A stretch of 64,000 bases of DNA, from positions 1-64,000 of the forward strand of contig JBCCJA010000008.1 of assembly GCA_039045975.1 (NCBI GenBank), given 5' to 3'. The notes beneath the pieces are model-generated. The model saw only the letters and a list, made by a program, of their open reading frames with translations, was not told where the DNA came from and made no database searches. The DNA is from JBCCJA01 sp039045975. GTDB lineage: Bacteria > Planctomycetota > Planctomycetia > Planctomycetales > Planctomycetaceae. Below, piece after piece: positions 55,838 to 63,959 of this stretch; positions within the stretch are counted from its first letter, which is position 1; the number at the start of each line of letters is the position of its first letter. The translations under genes and the position numbers were made by a program.

Positions 55838-56131
55838 ATGGAACCGCGAACGAACCCGCCCCGGCCGCCCTATCGCTTCAACCTGAAGCGGTTCCTCATT
55901 TGGCTGCCCGGCTATTTGGTCATCGCCGGCGCGATGTATCTGGCGATCATTCTCGTGCTCGTCGGGCCGCTGTATTGGACCGTCTACGAGGCGTATCAGT
56001 TCGGTGACGGCAACGGGCTCGTGCGGGCGTACTTCGCGCCGCTCGTCATCGCCTGCCAGTACTCCGACACGGTCAGCGGGCTCGTCGATTGGTACGTCGG
56101 CCTATGGGTTTATGAGCCGGAGTGGGCTTGA
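55838..56131 (+). CDS. Small membrane protein of unknown function
   Basis: A 97-residue protein from the ATG at 55838 (a GTG at 55811 would add nine residues). It has a Pro/Arg-rich N-terminus, one strong long hydrophobic segment (FLIWLPGYLVIAGAMYLAIILVLVG split around a Pro) and a second, weaker one (YFAPLVIACQYSD). It follows murG by 45 bases and could be cotranscribed. The function is unknown. Confidence 0.55.
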   Translation: MEPRTNPPRPPYRFNLKRFLIWLPGYLVIAGAMYLAIILVLVGPLYWTVYEAYQFGDGNGLVRAYFAPLVIACQYSDTVSGLVDWYVGLWVYEPEWA

Positions 56132-56255
56132 GGGAGTCTCGGAAGTCTCCTTCTCGCCAGGAGAGAAGGGTCCCGCAGGGCCGATCAAGGCGCTCGGCCG
56201 GTCGAGCAGCCCGCGGTCATGAGCCGAAGCCGCCGCCCCGGCCCCCTCACCCCGG

Positions 56256-56282
56256 CCCTCTCCCCCGACGCGGGGGAGAGGG
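56256..56282. repeat. REP-like palindrome CCCTCTCCCCC...GGGGGAGAGGG
   Basis: A perfect 11-bp stem with a GACGC loop, preceded by CTCACCCCGG. This type of palindrome is common between genes in many GC-rich bacteria. It lies between convergent genes, seven bases before the uvrB stop on the minus strand, and could act as a shared 3' barrier. A second short inverted repeat (CTTCTC/GAGAAG) is at about 56151-56170. Confidence 0.6.
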
Positions 56283-56288
56283 GGAAAA

Positions 56289-58400
56289 TCAGCGGTTCCG
56301 CGACGGCCGCGGGGGCCGGCCCCGTTTGCCGCCGTCCGACTTCGCCGGGTCGCCCTGACGCCGACGGCCGCGGCGTTTGCCCTTGTTGCCGCGTTCGCTC
56401 CGCGGCTTGGAGGCTTCGAGCGGCTCGCCGATCTTGTCTTTGAGTTTGTCGATCTGGTCGCGGAGGTCGGCGGCTTTCTCGAACTGCAACTCCTCGGCGG
56501 CGGCGAGCATCTCTTTTTCGAGTTCGGTTAAATATTCCTGCGTCACGAACTGCGACTCTTCGACGGCACCGACCGCCTCGCGGACCGTCTTGCGGGCCTT
56601 GGCCTCTTCCTCGATGCCGCGGCGGATCGCCTTCTTGATCGTCACCGGCGTGATGCCGTGCTCTTTATTGAAAGACATCTGCAGTTCTCGACGGCGGTTC
56701 GTCTCTTCGATCGCGTTCGCCATGCTCTCCGTGACGGTGTCGGCGTAGAGGATGACCTCGGCGTTCTGGTTCCTGGCCGACCGGCCGATCGTCTGCACGA
56801 GGCTCGTCTCGCTTCTTAAAAATCCTTCCTTGTCGGCGTCGAGGATCGCGACGAGGGAGACCTCCGGCAGGTCGAGCCCTTCCCGCAGCAGGTTCACGCC
56901 GACGACTGCCTCGTACTTGCCCTCGCGGAGTTCGCGGAGGACTTCCACGCGTTCGAAGGCGTTTAATTCCGAGTGCAGCCACTCCGCCCGCAGGCCCGCC
57001 TCACGGATATAGGCGGTCAGGTCTTCGGCGAGCCGTTTCGTCAGCGTCGTGATGAGAACCCGCTCGTCCCGTGCCGACCGTTTCTTAATCTCTTCGAGCA
57101 GGTGCGGGACCTGCCCGCGGGCCGGGACGACGTGGATGAGCGGGTCGACGAGCCCGGTCGGGCGGATGACCTGCTCGACCACCTCGCCGCCCGAGCGCTC
57201 CAATTCCCAGTCGTCGGGCGTGGCGGAGACGAACACGGTCTGCCCGCGTCGCTGCTCGAATTCCTCGAATTTGAGCGGGCGGTTGTCGATCGCCATCGGC
57301 AGGCGGAAGCCGTGCTCGACGAGCGTCTTTTTACGGGCGTAGTCGCCGGCGTACATCGCCCGCACCTGCGGCACGGTCGCGTGCGATTCGTCGATGATCG
57401 TCAGGAAATCGTTCGGGAAGAAGTCGAGCAGGGTGTAGGGCGGCTCGCCCGGCTGACGTCCGGCGAGGGCCCGGCTGTAGTTCTCGATGCCGGGACAGAA
57501 GCCGACCTCGGCGAGCAGTTCGAGGTCGTACTTCGTCCGGGCGGCGAGCCGTTGGGCTTCCAGCAGTTTTCCTTCCTTCTCGAAGGACGCCAGAGAGGTC
57601 TGTAATTCCTCGCGGATCTCGTCGAGGGCGGCCGCGACGCGGTCTTTGGGCAGCACGTAGTGTTTCGCCGGGTAAATAAAGATTTCGTCGAGCGGCTGGA
57701 CGACCTCGCCCGAGGTCGGGTTGATGATCGCCAGCGACTCGACCTCGTCACCCCACAGTTCGACGCGGAAGGCGAATTCTTCGTAGGCCGGCCATATTTC
57801 GAGTACGTCGCCGCGGACACGGAACGTCGCACGGGCGAGGTCGAAGTCCTTGCGTTCGTACTGGATCGAGATGAGTTGTTTTAAGAAATCGTCCCGGTCG
57901 ATCTCGCCGCCGCGGCGGACCGGGACCATCATTTCGAGATAGTCTTTCGGCGAGCCGAGGCCGTAGATGCAACTCACCGAGGCGACGACGACGACGTCCC
58001 GCCGGCTGACGAGTTGGCTGGTCGCCTGCAGCCGGAGGCGGTCGATCTCTTCGTTGATCGACGCGTCTTTCTCGATGTAGATGTCCCGCTGGGGGATGTA
58101 CGCCTCCGGCTGGTAGTAGTCGTAATAACTGACGAAATAAGAGACCGCGTTGTGCGGCAAGAACTCTTTGAGTTCGCCGTACAGCTGGGCCGCGAGCGTT
58201 TTATTGTGCGACAGCACGAGCGTCGGCCGGGCGAGTTGCTCGATGACGTTCGCCATCGTGAACGTCTTGCCGGATCCCGTGACGCCGAGCAGTACCTGGT
58301 CGCGTTTTCCGTCGCGGATCCCGCGGACGAGGGCGTCGATCGCGGTCGGCTGGTCGCCGCCCGGTGCGAATTCGCTGACGACTTGAAACGTCTGGCCCAT
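56289..58400 (-). CDS. uvrB: Excinuclease ABC subunit B
   Basis: Damage-verification helicase-like subunit of nucleotide excision repair. The protein has 703 residues from the ATG at 58400. Walker A is GVTGSGKTF (39-47). The beta-hairpin that probes DNA is SYYDYYQPEAYIP, Walker B is IIDESH, and motifs V/VI are GVNLLREGLDLPEV and QTIGRSARN. The C-terminal UVR domain (EYLTELEKEMLAAAEELQFE) binds UvrC. A very basic Arg/Lys/Gly tail of about 35 residues follows and is unusual in length. scpA lies 35 bases upstream on the same strand. Confidence 0.98.
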   Translation of the reverse strand: MGQTFQVVSEFAPGGDQPTAIDALVRGIRDGKRDQVLLGVTGSGKTFTMANVIEQLARPTLVLSHNKTLAAQLYGELKEFLPHNAVSYFVSYYDYYQPEAYIPQRDIYIEKDASINEEIDRLRLQATSQLVSRRDVVVVASVSCIYGLGSPKDYLEMMVPVRRGGEIDRDDFLKQLISIQYERKDFDLARATFRVRGDVLEIWPAYEEFAFRVELWGDEVESLAIINPTSGEVVQPLDEIFIYPAKHYVLPKDRVAAALDEIREELQTSLASFEKEGKLLEAQRLAARTKYDLELLAEVGFCPGIENYSRALAGRQPGEPPYTLLDFFPNDFLTIIDESHATVPQVRAMYAGDYARKKTLVEHGFRLPMAIDNRPLKFEEFEQRRGQTVFVSATPDDWELERSGGEVVEQVIRPTGLVDPLIHVVPARGQVPHLLEEIKKRSARDERVLITTLTKRLAEDLTAYIREAGLRAEWLHSELNAFERVEVLRELREGKYEAVVGVNLLREGLDLPEVSLVAILDADKEGFLRSETSLVQTIGRSARNQNAEVILYADTVTESMANAIEETNRRRELQMSFNKEHGITPVTIKKAIRRGIEEEAKARKTVREAVGAVEESQFVTQEYLTELEKEMLAAAEELQFEKAADLRDQIDKLKDKIGEPLEASKPRSERGNKGKRRGRRRQGDPAKSDGGKRGRPPRPSRNR

Positions 58401-58435
58401 CGACCGCTCCCGTCCCGCTGAAGGCACCGGGGAGT

Positions 58436-59212
58436 TTAGGCGGCCGGGGCGATCGACGCCTCGTCGGCGGGCGGGAGGACCTCGATGTCGGCGGCGTCGC
58501 CGGTCTGGACGACCCGGAACCGGTGGTGGCGGACGAGTTCGAGGACGGCGAGAAAGGTCGCGATCAGCCGTTCCCGCGAGGCGGCGGCCCCGACGAACTC
58601 GCCGAGGGTGACCGGCCCCCGGGCCCGCACCCGGTGTCCGAGGTCGCGGACGACGTCGGCGACCGGGACGGCGTCGCGACGGACCGCCCCGGCGGCCGCC
58701 GCGGTCTCCGGCGGCGGCGTGGCACGCACGTACGCGGCGACTAGGTCCCAGACCTCAAGGCCGCGGACCCTGTCCGCGGCCGGGGTCGCGATCTCGGGCC
58801 GGTCGGAAGCCCGACGGACGAAGGTGCGGGACGCGTCGTCGGCGGCGGCGGCGAGAAACTCGCCCGTCGCTCGCAGGCGGCGGTACAGCAGCAAACGCTC
58901 GACGAGGGCGGCGTCGACCGGCTCGTCCGAGCCGGGCAAGTCGTCGTCTTCGACGGCGTCCCCGTCATTTTCGGGTCGGTCGCGGCGTATGGCGGCGTCG
59001 GCTTTCAGGTCGAGCAACGCCCCGAAGGCACGGATCGCGACGGCCGCATCGTCGAGGTCGCCGGCGTTCCCGGCGACGTGCCCGTCGAGCTGGCCGACGG
59101 CGGTCGCGAGCGGCGTGGTCGCGACGTCGACTTCGGCCCGTCTGGCGACCTGCAGCAGCAAGTCGGCCGGGCCGAAGAACGTGTCGAGGTCGGCTTTGAA
59201 GGGCCTGGACAT
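58436..59212 (-). CDS. scpA: Segregation and condensation protein A (divergent)
   Basis: Kleisin that bridges SMC heads in chromosome condensation. The protein has 258 residues, average length. The N-terminus FFGPADLLLQVARRAEVDV matches the kleisin start (FxGPLDLLLxLI..ExDI). The C-terminal winged helix ends with TFLAVLELVRHHRFRVVQ, also typical. The middle is Ala/Asp/Arg-rich and poorly conserved. scpB is not adjacent; uvrB follows downstream and tsaE precedes. Confidence 0.85.
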   Translation of the reverse strand: MSRPFKADLDTFFGPADLLLQVARRAEVDVATTPLATAVGQLDGHVAGNAGDLDDAAVAIRAFGALLDLKADAAIRRDRPENDGDAVEDDDLPGSDEPVDAALVERLLLYRRLRATGEFLAAAADDASRTFVRRASDRPEIATPAADRVRGLEVWDLVAAYVRATPPPETAAAAGAVRRDAVPVADVVRDLGHRVRARGPVTLGEFVGAAASRERLIATFLAVLELVRHHRFRVVQTGDAADIEVLPPADEASIAPAA

Positions 59213-59273
59213 TGTGGCTCGTGACTCGGGTCGCGGTCCGGACGGTAGGTTTTCGCCGCGATGACGCGAAGTC

Positions 59274-59669
59274 CTAAGCCTCCGGGACGGCGGCGACGAT
59301 CGCGGCGGCCAGGGCGGCGGACCGCGGCCCGCCGACGCCGAGCGTCAGTCGGCGCGAAGTCTCGCCCGTCGGCTCGAGCCGGAGGTGCAGACGGTCGTCC
59401 GGCAAGACTTCGGCTACGCGTTCGGCCCACTCGATCAGCACGGCCGAAGGTCCGGCGAAGAATTCGTCCGCGCCGATCGCCAGGAATTCCTCGGGGTCGG
59501 CGAGGCGATAGGCGTCGCAGTGGATCAGCGGGATGCGGCTGGAAGGGTATTCCCGGGCGAGCACGAAGGTCGGGCTGCCGAAGTCGGCCAGGTCGCCGCC
59601 GAGTGCCTCGACCAAGGCCCGCGCGAACGTCGTCTTGCCGGCACCGAGGGGCCCGTCGAGGGCGATCAC
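59274..59669 (-). CDS. tsaE: tRNA threonylcarbamoyladenosine biosynthesis ATPase TsaE (start uncertain)
   Basis: ATPase that works with TsaB and TsaD to make t6A37 in tRNA. Walker A is GPLGAGKTTFA, followed by FGSPTFVLAREY, HCDAYRLADPEEF and IEWAERVAEVLP, all TsaE landmarks. The only standard start is the GTG at 59669, which leaves no residues before the first beta-strand. Yet the same frame stays open upstream to about 59789 and encodes PDTTRRLASAVAAALCPGD directly before it, just what TsaE proteins have there. No ATG, GTG or TTG exists in that stretch; the ATT at 59786 is the only near-cognate start of the right kind. The true start is therefore probably non-standard. Confidence 0.88.
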   Translation of the reverse strand: MIALDGPLGAGKTTFARALVEALGGDLADFGSPTFVLAREYPSSRIPLIHCDAYRLADPEEFLAIGADEFFAGPSAVLIEWAERVAEVLPDDRLHLRLEPTGETSRRLTLGVGGPRSAALAAAIVAAVPEA

Positions 59670-59975
59670 GTCACCCGGGCAGAGCGCGGCGGCGACCGCA
59701 GACGCGAGCCGCCGCGTCGTGTCGGGGTTCGGAAGCCGGCGGGGTGTGAACTTTGTCGATTCCGTGGGTCTGTTCCCGGAGTGAATCGGCGATCAGCAAC
59801 CACTTATCAACAAGATTTGGGGGTCGCGATGTCAACTCTGTCAAAATGTGCGATTTTCTGGCATCGGTGAGCGCGCTAGCTATGTTCCTGCCGCATCAGA
59901 CGTATGCGGCCGCTGTTCGGCGGCTGGCTTCCCCCAGCGACACAAGATGTGTCACTTCAGCCAAGGAAGGCACTC

Positions 59976-60773
59976 ATGGCCAAGAAGAGCGTCCCGCCTC
60001 GCCCGGTGGTCTTGCTGAACGGGGATTATCGCCCCGCCCGCGTCGAGAAAAACCTCTCCGCCCTCAGTTGGATCAACGCCGGCTATTACGACTGTGTGTC
60101 GGCCGCAGGCGGTATCCCGCTCCTGGTCCCGCCGCTCGCCTCTGATGAGGAATTGGAGCGGGCCCTCGAACTGGCCGACGCCGTCGTGATGACCGGCTGT
60201 CCGTTCGACCTCGACCCGGTGCGGCTCGGCTTCGAGCCTCACCCCGCGACCCGCTCGATGCCGGTGCGACGCGAAGACTTCGACCGCCGCCTGTGCGAAG
60301 GCGCCGTCGAGCGGAAGCTGCCGCTGCTGGCGATCGGCAGCGGGATGCAGCTGCTCAACGTGGTCTGCGGCGGGACGATCCATCAGCACGTGACCGAGGA
60401 CGTGCCGAACGCCTTGCACCACCGTGACGGCGTCGAAAACAACCTGCGGCATCTGCTCGAAGTCGTGCCCGGGACGCGCCTGGACGCGATCTACGGGCCG
60501 GGCGAGATCCGCGTGAACAGCCACCACCACATGGCGGTCGACAAGATCGCCCCCGATTTCAAAGCCGCCGCCGCGGCGCCGGACGGCGTCGTCGAGGCGA
60601 TCGAGGCGGCCTCCGAAGACTGGTTCTGCGTCGGGGTGCAGTGGCATCCGGAGAACGCATCGTCTTCGGCCTTGGACCAGCAGCTGTTCGAACAACTCGC
60701 GGACGCGGCCCGCGGGTTGGAACCGGCCGTCGTGCCGATGACCCGGCGACGGGGTAAGAAGGCCGTCGCTTAA
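59976..60773 (+). CDS. Class I amidotransferase-like (peptidase C26 / PuuD family) protein lacking the catalytic cysteine
   Basis: The protein has 265 residues from the ATG at 59976, preceded by AAGGAAGG. The fold matches gamma-glutamyl-GABA hydrolase: GGIPLLVPP, VVMTGCPFDLDP, QLLNVVCGGTIHQH, RVNSHHHMAVD and QWHPEN. The nucleophile elbow, normally GICRGxQ, reads AIGSGMQ, so the cysteine is Gly. The His and Glu of the triad (QWHPE) are kept. The enzyme should lack glutaminase activity and may be a binding or regulatory protein. The C-terminus is basic. Confidence 0.85.
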   Translation: MAKKSVPPRPVVLLNGDYRPARVEKNLSALSWINAGYYDCVSAAGGIPLLVPPLASDEELERALELADAVVMTGCPFDLDPVRLGFEPHPATRSMPVRREDFDRRLCEGAVERKLPLLAIGSGMQLLNVVCGGTIHQHVTEDVPNALHHRDGVENNLRHLLEVVPGTRLDAIYGPGEIRVNSHHHMAVDKIAPDFKAAAAAPDGVVEAIEAASEDWFCVGVQWHPENASSSALDQQLFEQLADAARGLEPAVVPMTRRRGKKAVA

Positions 60774-60828
60774 GCCGCCAACACGAGAGGTCGATCGCAC
60801 CGCGGGCCGAGGGCCCATTTCTTTCCGG

Positions 60829-60963
60829 GGCCGCCACGGACGGCGGCCGCGTTCCGAACGCGACCCGGGAGCCGACATCACGGGACGAAGGACCGTCCGG
60901 GTGATGACATTTCGCGGGCCCCGGCCCGCCGACGAGGGGCCGACGGCGATAGCCGCCGGCCCC
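60829..60963 (+). ncRNA. Candidate structured leader or small RNA upstream of aspartate kinase
   Basis: Five hairpins follow one another: 60829-60848 (7 bp), 60849-60861 (5 bp), 60877-60905 (5 bp plus 4 bp around an internal loop), 60914-60929 (6 bp) and the terminator stem 60936-60963. The set ends in T5, 115 bases before lysC. It does not show the conserved core of the lysine riboswitch. It may be an attenuator, a small RNA, or simply the 3' region of the preceding gene. Confidence 0.3.
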
Positions 60964-60968
60964 TTTTT
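60936..60968 (+). terminator. Intrinsic terminator between the C26-like gene and lysC
   Basis: A 12-bp stem with one mismatch (60936-60947 with 60952-60963) and a GATA loop is followed by TTTTT. It separates the two plus-strand genes. Confidence 0.8.
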
Positions 60969-61082
60969 GTTCGTGTCGTCGGTCGTGCGGGGCGTCGCCT
61001 CCGCGTATCGTCCGCCGCAATAGGGCCGGATCTTGCCGGGCGTCGCCGGACCGGCGGCGGGTGTGACATCGGGGAGCCGTCA

Positions 61083-62867
61083 GTGTCGGTAATCGTGCAG
61101 AAGTTCGGCGGGACGAGCGTCGCCGACGCGACGAAGATCGCCGCCGCCGCCGACCGGGCCGTCGCCGCCGCCGAGGCGGGCCACGACGTCTGCGTCGTCG
61201 TCTCGGCCCGCGGCAAAAAGACCGACGAACTAGTCGCGCTCGCCGCGGCGGTCACCGACACGCCGTCCGACCGCGAGATGGACGTGCTGCTCTCGACCGG
61301 CGAGCAGGAGAACATCGCGCTGATGGCGATGGCGATCGCCGCCCGCGGCCGGAAGGCGACGAGCTTTACCGGGCGGCAGCTCGGGATCACGACCGACTCG
61401 ACGCACGCCAAAGCCCGCATCCGGGCGATCGACACGTCGCGTATCGAGGCGGCGTTCGGCCGGGGCGAGATCGTCGTCGCGGCCGGCTTCCAGGGACTCG
61501 ACGAAAAGGGTTCGATCACGACGCTCGGCCGCGGCGGCAGTGACCTGACGGCGACGGCCCTCGCGGCCGTGCTCGGGGCCGAACGGTGCGAGATCTACAC
61601 CGACGTGACCGGCGTCTACACGACCGACCCGCGGATCGTGCCCGAGGCGCGGAAGCTCGCGACGATCTCGCACGAAGAGATGCTCGAACTGGCCAGCCTC
61701 GGGGCGGGCGTGATGCACTCGCGGGCGGTCGAGTTCGCGAAGAAGTACGGCGTCGCGATCGAGGTCCGGCACGCCGGCAAGCCCGACCCCGGGACGGTGA
61801 TCGCCGCGATCGATCCGGAACAGGCGCCGGTCGTCGCGGGCGTCGCACTCGTGAAAGAGACGGCCCGGCTGACGCTGGTCGAACTGCCCGACCGTCCGGG
61901 CGTGATGGACGTGATCTTCACCGAGATGGCGGCCCGCGCGATCCCGATCGACATGGTCGTGCAGGACTTCTCCGCCGGCGGGCGGGCGGAGGTCTCGTTC
62001 ACAGTCCCGCAGACCGACCTCGCGGAGGCGCTCGACGCGGCGAACCACGCGGTCGAAAAGCTTGGCAGCGGTCGCGTGCTGACCGGGACGGGGGTCGCGA
62101 AGGTCTCGGTCGTCGGGCTCGGCATGACGACGCACACCGGCGTTGCGGCCGAAATGTTCCGCGCCCTCGCGGACGCCGGCATCAACGTCGAACTAGTCAC
62201 GACGAGCGAGATCAAGATCTCGGTCCTCGTCGAGCGGGGGCGGGCGGTCGAGGCGGTCGGTCTGATCCACCGGACCTTCGGGCTGCACGACGAACGGCCG
62301 GCCCTGCCGCGGTTCGGCGGGGTCAGCGACGAAGTGCCGTCGGCGGTCGGTGACAAGGCGGCCGAGCAAGCCGTCGTCGGTAAACTGGCCGCGATGGAAG
62401 ACATCGTCGTCAGCGCCGTCGAGCTCGACCTGACGCAGAGCCGGGTCTCGTTGGCGGGCGTACCCGACCGACCGGGGCTCGCGGCGCAGGTCTTCTCGAC
62501 GGTCGCGGAGGGCGCGGTCGTCGTCGACATGATCGTGCAGAACGCGGGCCACGACGGGCTGGCGAGCATCTCGTTCACGGTGCTCGCGACCGACGTCGAC
62601 CGCTGCCTGATGCTCGTGACCGACGTCTGCGAGGCGCATCCCGGCGTGACGGTCAGTCACGACCGCGAGATCGCGAAGCTGACCGTCACCGGCATCGGCC
62701 TGCGGACGCACACCGGCGTCGGCGAGCGGCTGTTCCGCACGCTCGCGGGCGAGGGTGTGAACGTGCAGATGGTCAATACCAGCGAGATCCGCGTCGGCGT
62801 CGTGCTCTCGCCCGAGGAGGGGCGTAATGTCGTCGGGCCGGTGCGGTCGGCCTTCGGGCTCGACTGA
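61083..62867 (+). CDS. lysC: Aspartate kinase with four ACT domains
   Basis: Phosphorylates aspartate, the first step to lysine, diaminopimelate, threonine and methionine. The protein has 594 residues from a GTG at 61083 with GGGGAG upstream. The kinase domain (1-245) has VQKFGGTSVAD, STGEQEN and TLGRGGSDLTA. Two consecutive ACT pairs follow (about 262-405 and 430-590); both contain a VELPDRPG/VPDRPG type start and a TTSEI/NTSEI motif, so the pair is duplicated. Most bacterial enzymes have one pair (about 400-450 residues); four ACT domains are known in cyanobacteria and some others. Feedback control by lysine and threonine is expected. Confidence 0.95.
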   Translation: MSVIVQKFGGTSVADATKIAAAADRAVAAAEAGHDVCVVVSARGKKTDELVALAAAVTDTPSDREMDVLLSTGEQENIALMAMAIAARGRKATSFTGRQLGITTDSTHAKARIRAIDTSRIEAAFGRGEIVVAAGFQGLDEKGSITTLGRGGSDLTATALAAVLGAERCEIYTDVTGVYTTDPRIVPEARKLATISHEEMLELASLGAGVMHSRAVEFAKKYGVAIEVRHAGKPDPGTVIAAIDPEQAPVVAGVALVKETARLTLVELPDRPGVMDVIFTEMAARAIPIDMVVQDFSAGGRAEVSFTVPQTDLAEALDAANHAVEKLGSGRVLTGTGVAKVSVVGLGMTTHTGVAAEMFRALADAGINVELVTTSEIKISVLVERGRAVEAVGLIHRTFGLHDERPALPRFGGVSDEVPSAVGDKAAEQAVVGKLAAMEDIVVSAVELDLTQSRVSLAGVPDRPGLAAQVFSTVAEGAVVVDMIVQNAGHDGLASISFTVLATDVDRCLMLVTDVCEAHPGVTVSHDREIAKLTVTGIGLRTHTGVGERLFRTLAGEGVNVQMVNTSEIRVGVVLSPEEGRNVVGPVRSAFGLD

Positions 62868-62876
62868 AGGCCCGGG

Positions 62877-63254
62877 TCAGTCCGACGCGGTCGGGCCCTG
62901 CTGCAGGACTCGCCGCAAGACGTCGGCCAGTCCGGAGTTGGTCGTCACGACGTCGAAGCCGGCCTCCCGTGCCGCCTTCAGCCGCCCGACCTGTCGGTGC
63001 GGCGCGTACCCGACGAGGACACGCCCGGCGGCCGCGTCTCGGACCGTTTCCGGTTCCGCGTCGCGTAGGGTGAGGTCGCAGAGCACGGGCCCGTCGGACG
63101 CCTCGGCGGCGGCGAATTTCGCGACGCTGACGTGCTGTCGGAAAGACGCCCCGGCCGACACCGCCGTCCCGCGACACGACGACGCGAGGAACAGGTCGGA
63201 CGCGATCATGTCGATCGAGAGGCCGGGCCGTTCGGCCGCGGGAGGGTCGGGCAC
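62877..63254 (-). CDS. Small protein of unknown function, possibly receiver-like
   Basis: A 125-residue protein that starts six bases after the FHA protein ends, so the two are probably cotranscribed. The pattern of alternating strands and helices (IDMIASDLFLASSC, VLCDLTL, GRVLVGYAPHRQVGRLKAAREAGFD) recalls a degenerate receiver/flavodoxin-like fold. The phosphorylatable Asp pattern is not clear. I do not assign a function. Confidence 0.65.
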   Translation of the reverse strand: MPDPPAAERPGLSIDMIASDLFLASSCRGTAVSAGASFRQHVSVAKFAAAEASDGPVLCDLTLRDAEPETVRDAAAGRVLVGYAPHRQVGRLKAAREAGFDVVTTNSGLADVLRRVLQQGPTASD

Positions 63255-63260
63255 GGTCGA

Positions 63261-63728
63261 CTACTCGAGGAACTGGGCCGCGAAGTCGTCTTCGTTGACC
63301 TCCAGGGCGAAGACTTCAGAGTCGTCGGCCGACGCCGCGACCGCCTCGCCCCGCGCGATCTGTTCCATGTCGGCCCGCGGCACGGCGACGGTGTCGGAAT
63401 CTTCGACCGATTCGTCGGAGGCGGCCGTCGGGTCGTAGCGGACGAAGAATTTCACGCCGCCGATCGACAGCTTCGATTCCGGCAGCAGCGGCACGTCCTC
63501 ACCCGGATTGACGATGTCGGAATCTACGAACGTGCCGTTCGAGCTGCCGAGGTCACGCACGCGGACCGGGCCGTCGTCGATGAAGATGCAGCAGTGCTTG
63601 CGGCTGATCTGTTTCGACGGGATCCGCAGTTGGCACTTGCGGCCTCGGCCGACGACCGCGGTTTTCCGCAGCCGGACCTTCTGCCCGGGACGCCCGTCGC
63701 GATGTACGAGTTCGAGCTCGACTGTCAT
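63261..63728 (-). CDS. FHA domain protein
   Basis: Binds phosphothreonine peptides. The protein has 155 residues from the ATG at 63728, with AGGTGG upstream; the frame is open further, but the FHA fold begins here. The FHA domain covers about 1-95 with all landmarks: VVGRGRKCQLRIPS, ISRKHCCI and LGSSNGTFVD. A Ser/Asp-rich acidic tail of about 55 residues follows. No kinase gene is in view. A perfect palindrome lies 29 bases upstream and may control it. Confidence 0.92.
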   Translation of the reverse strand: MTVELELVHRDGRPGQKVRLRKTAVVGRGRKCQLRIPSKQISRKHCCIFIDDGPVRVRDLGSSNGTFVDSDIVNPGEDVPLLPESKLSIGGVKFFVRYDPTAASDESVEDSDTVAVPRADMEQIARGEAVAASADDSEVFALEVNEDDFAAQFLE

Positions 63729-63756
63729 GCCACCTGCCGGATTCGATCGACTGTTC

Positions 63757-63773
63757 TGCGACAATTTGTCGCA
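63757..63773. promoter_or_regulatory. Perfect palindrome TGCGACAA-T-TTGTCGCA upstream of the FHA gene
   Basis: An 8-base perfect inverted repeat with a single central base, 29-45 bases upstream of the FHA start codon. Size, symmetry and position fit an operator for a dimeric repressor or activator. It is AT-richer than its surroundings. The cognate regulator is unknown. Confidence 0.45.
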
Positions 63774-63903
63774 CCGTAATCGACTAAGGTACGCATCGAA
63801 ACCCCCTGATGGCAACCCGGCGGGTGGCCGGACGGTGTGCAAAATCAGGTTCCGACGACGTGTTACGCCTTCTTTGCGGTCCGGCTGAAATCTGCCGTCC
63901 GGC

Positions 63904-63937
63904 AATAAAAAAACCTCGCCGCATCCGCGGCGAGGTT
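63904..63937 (-). terminator. Intrinsic terminator for the gene entering from the right edge
   Basis: A perfect 11-bp stem AACCTCGCCGC/GCGGCGAGGTT with an ATCC loop is followed on the minus strand by TTTTTATTG. It lies 22 bases after the stop of the partial gene at 63960. Confidence 0.9.
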
Positions 63938-63959
63938 GGGGAGTTGCGTCTGACGCCGG

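Noticed and set aside
59840..59880. Sigma-54 promoter (GG...GC) upstream of the C26-like gene
   Set aside because: The GG and GC are 9 rather than 10 bases apart and the rest of the -24/-12 consensus is missing.
60829..60963. Lysine riboswitch before lysC
   Set aside because: None of the conserved L-box core segments could be found; only generic hairpins are present.
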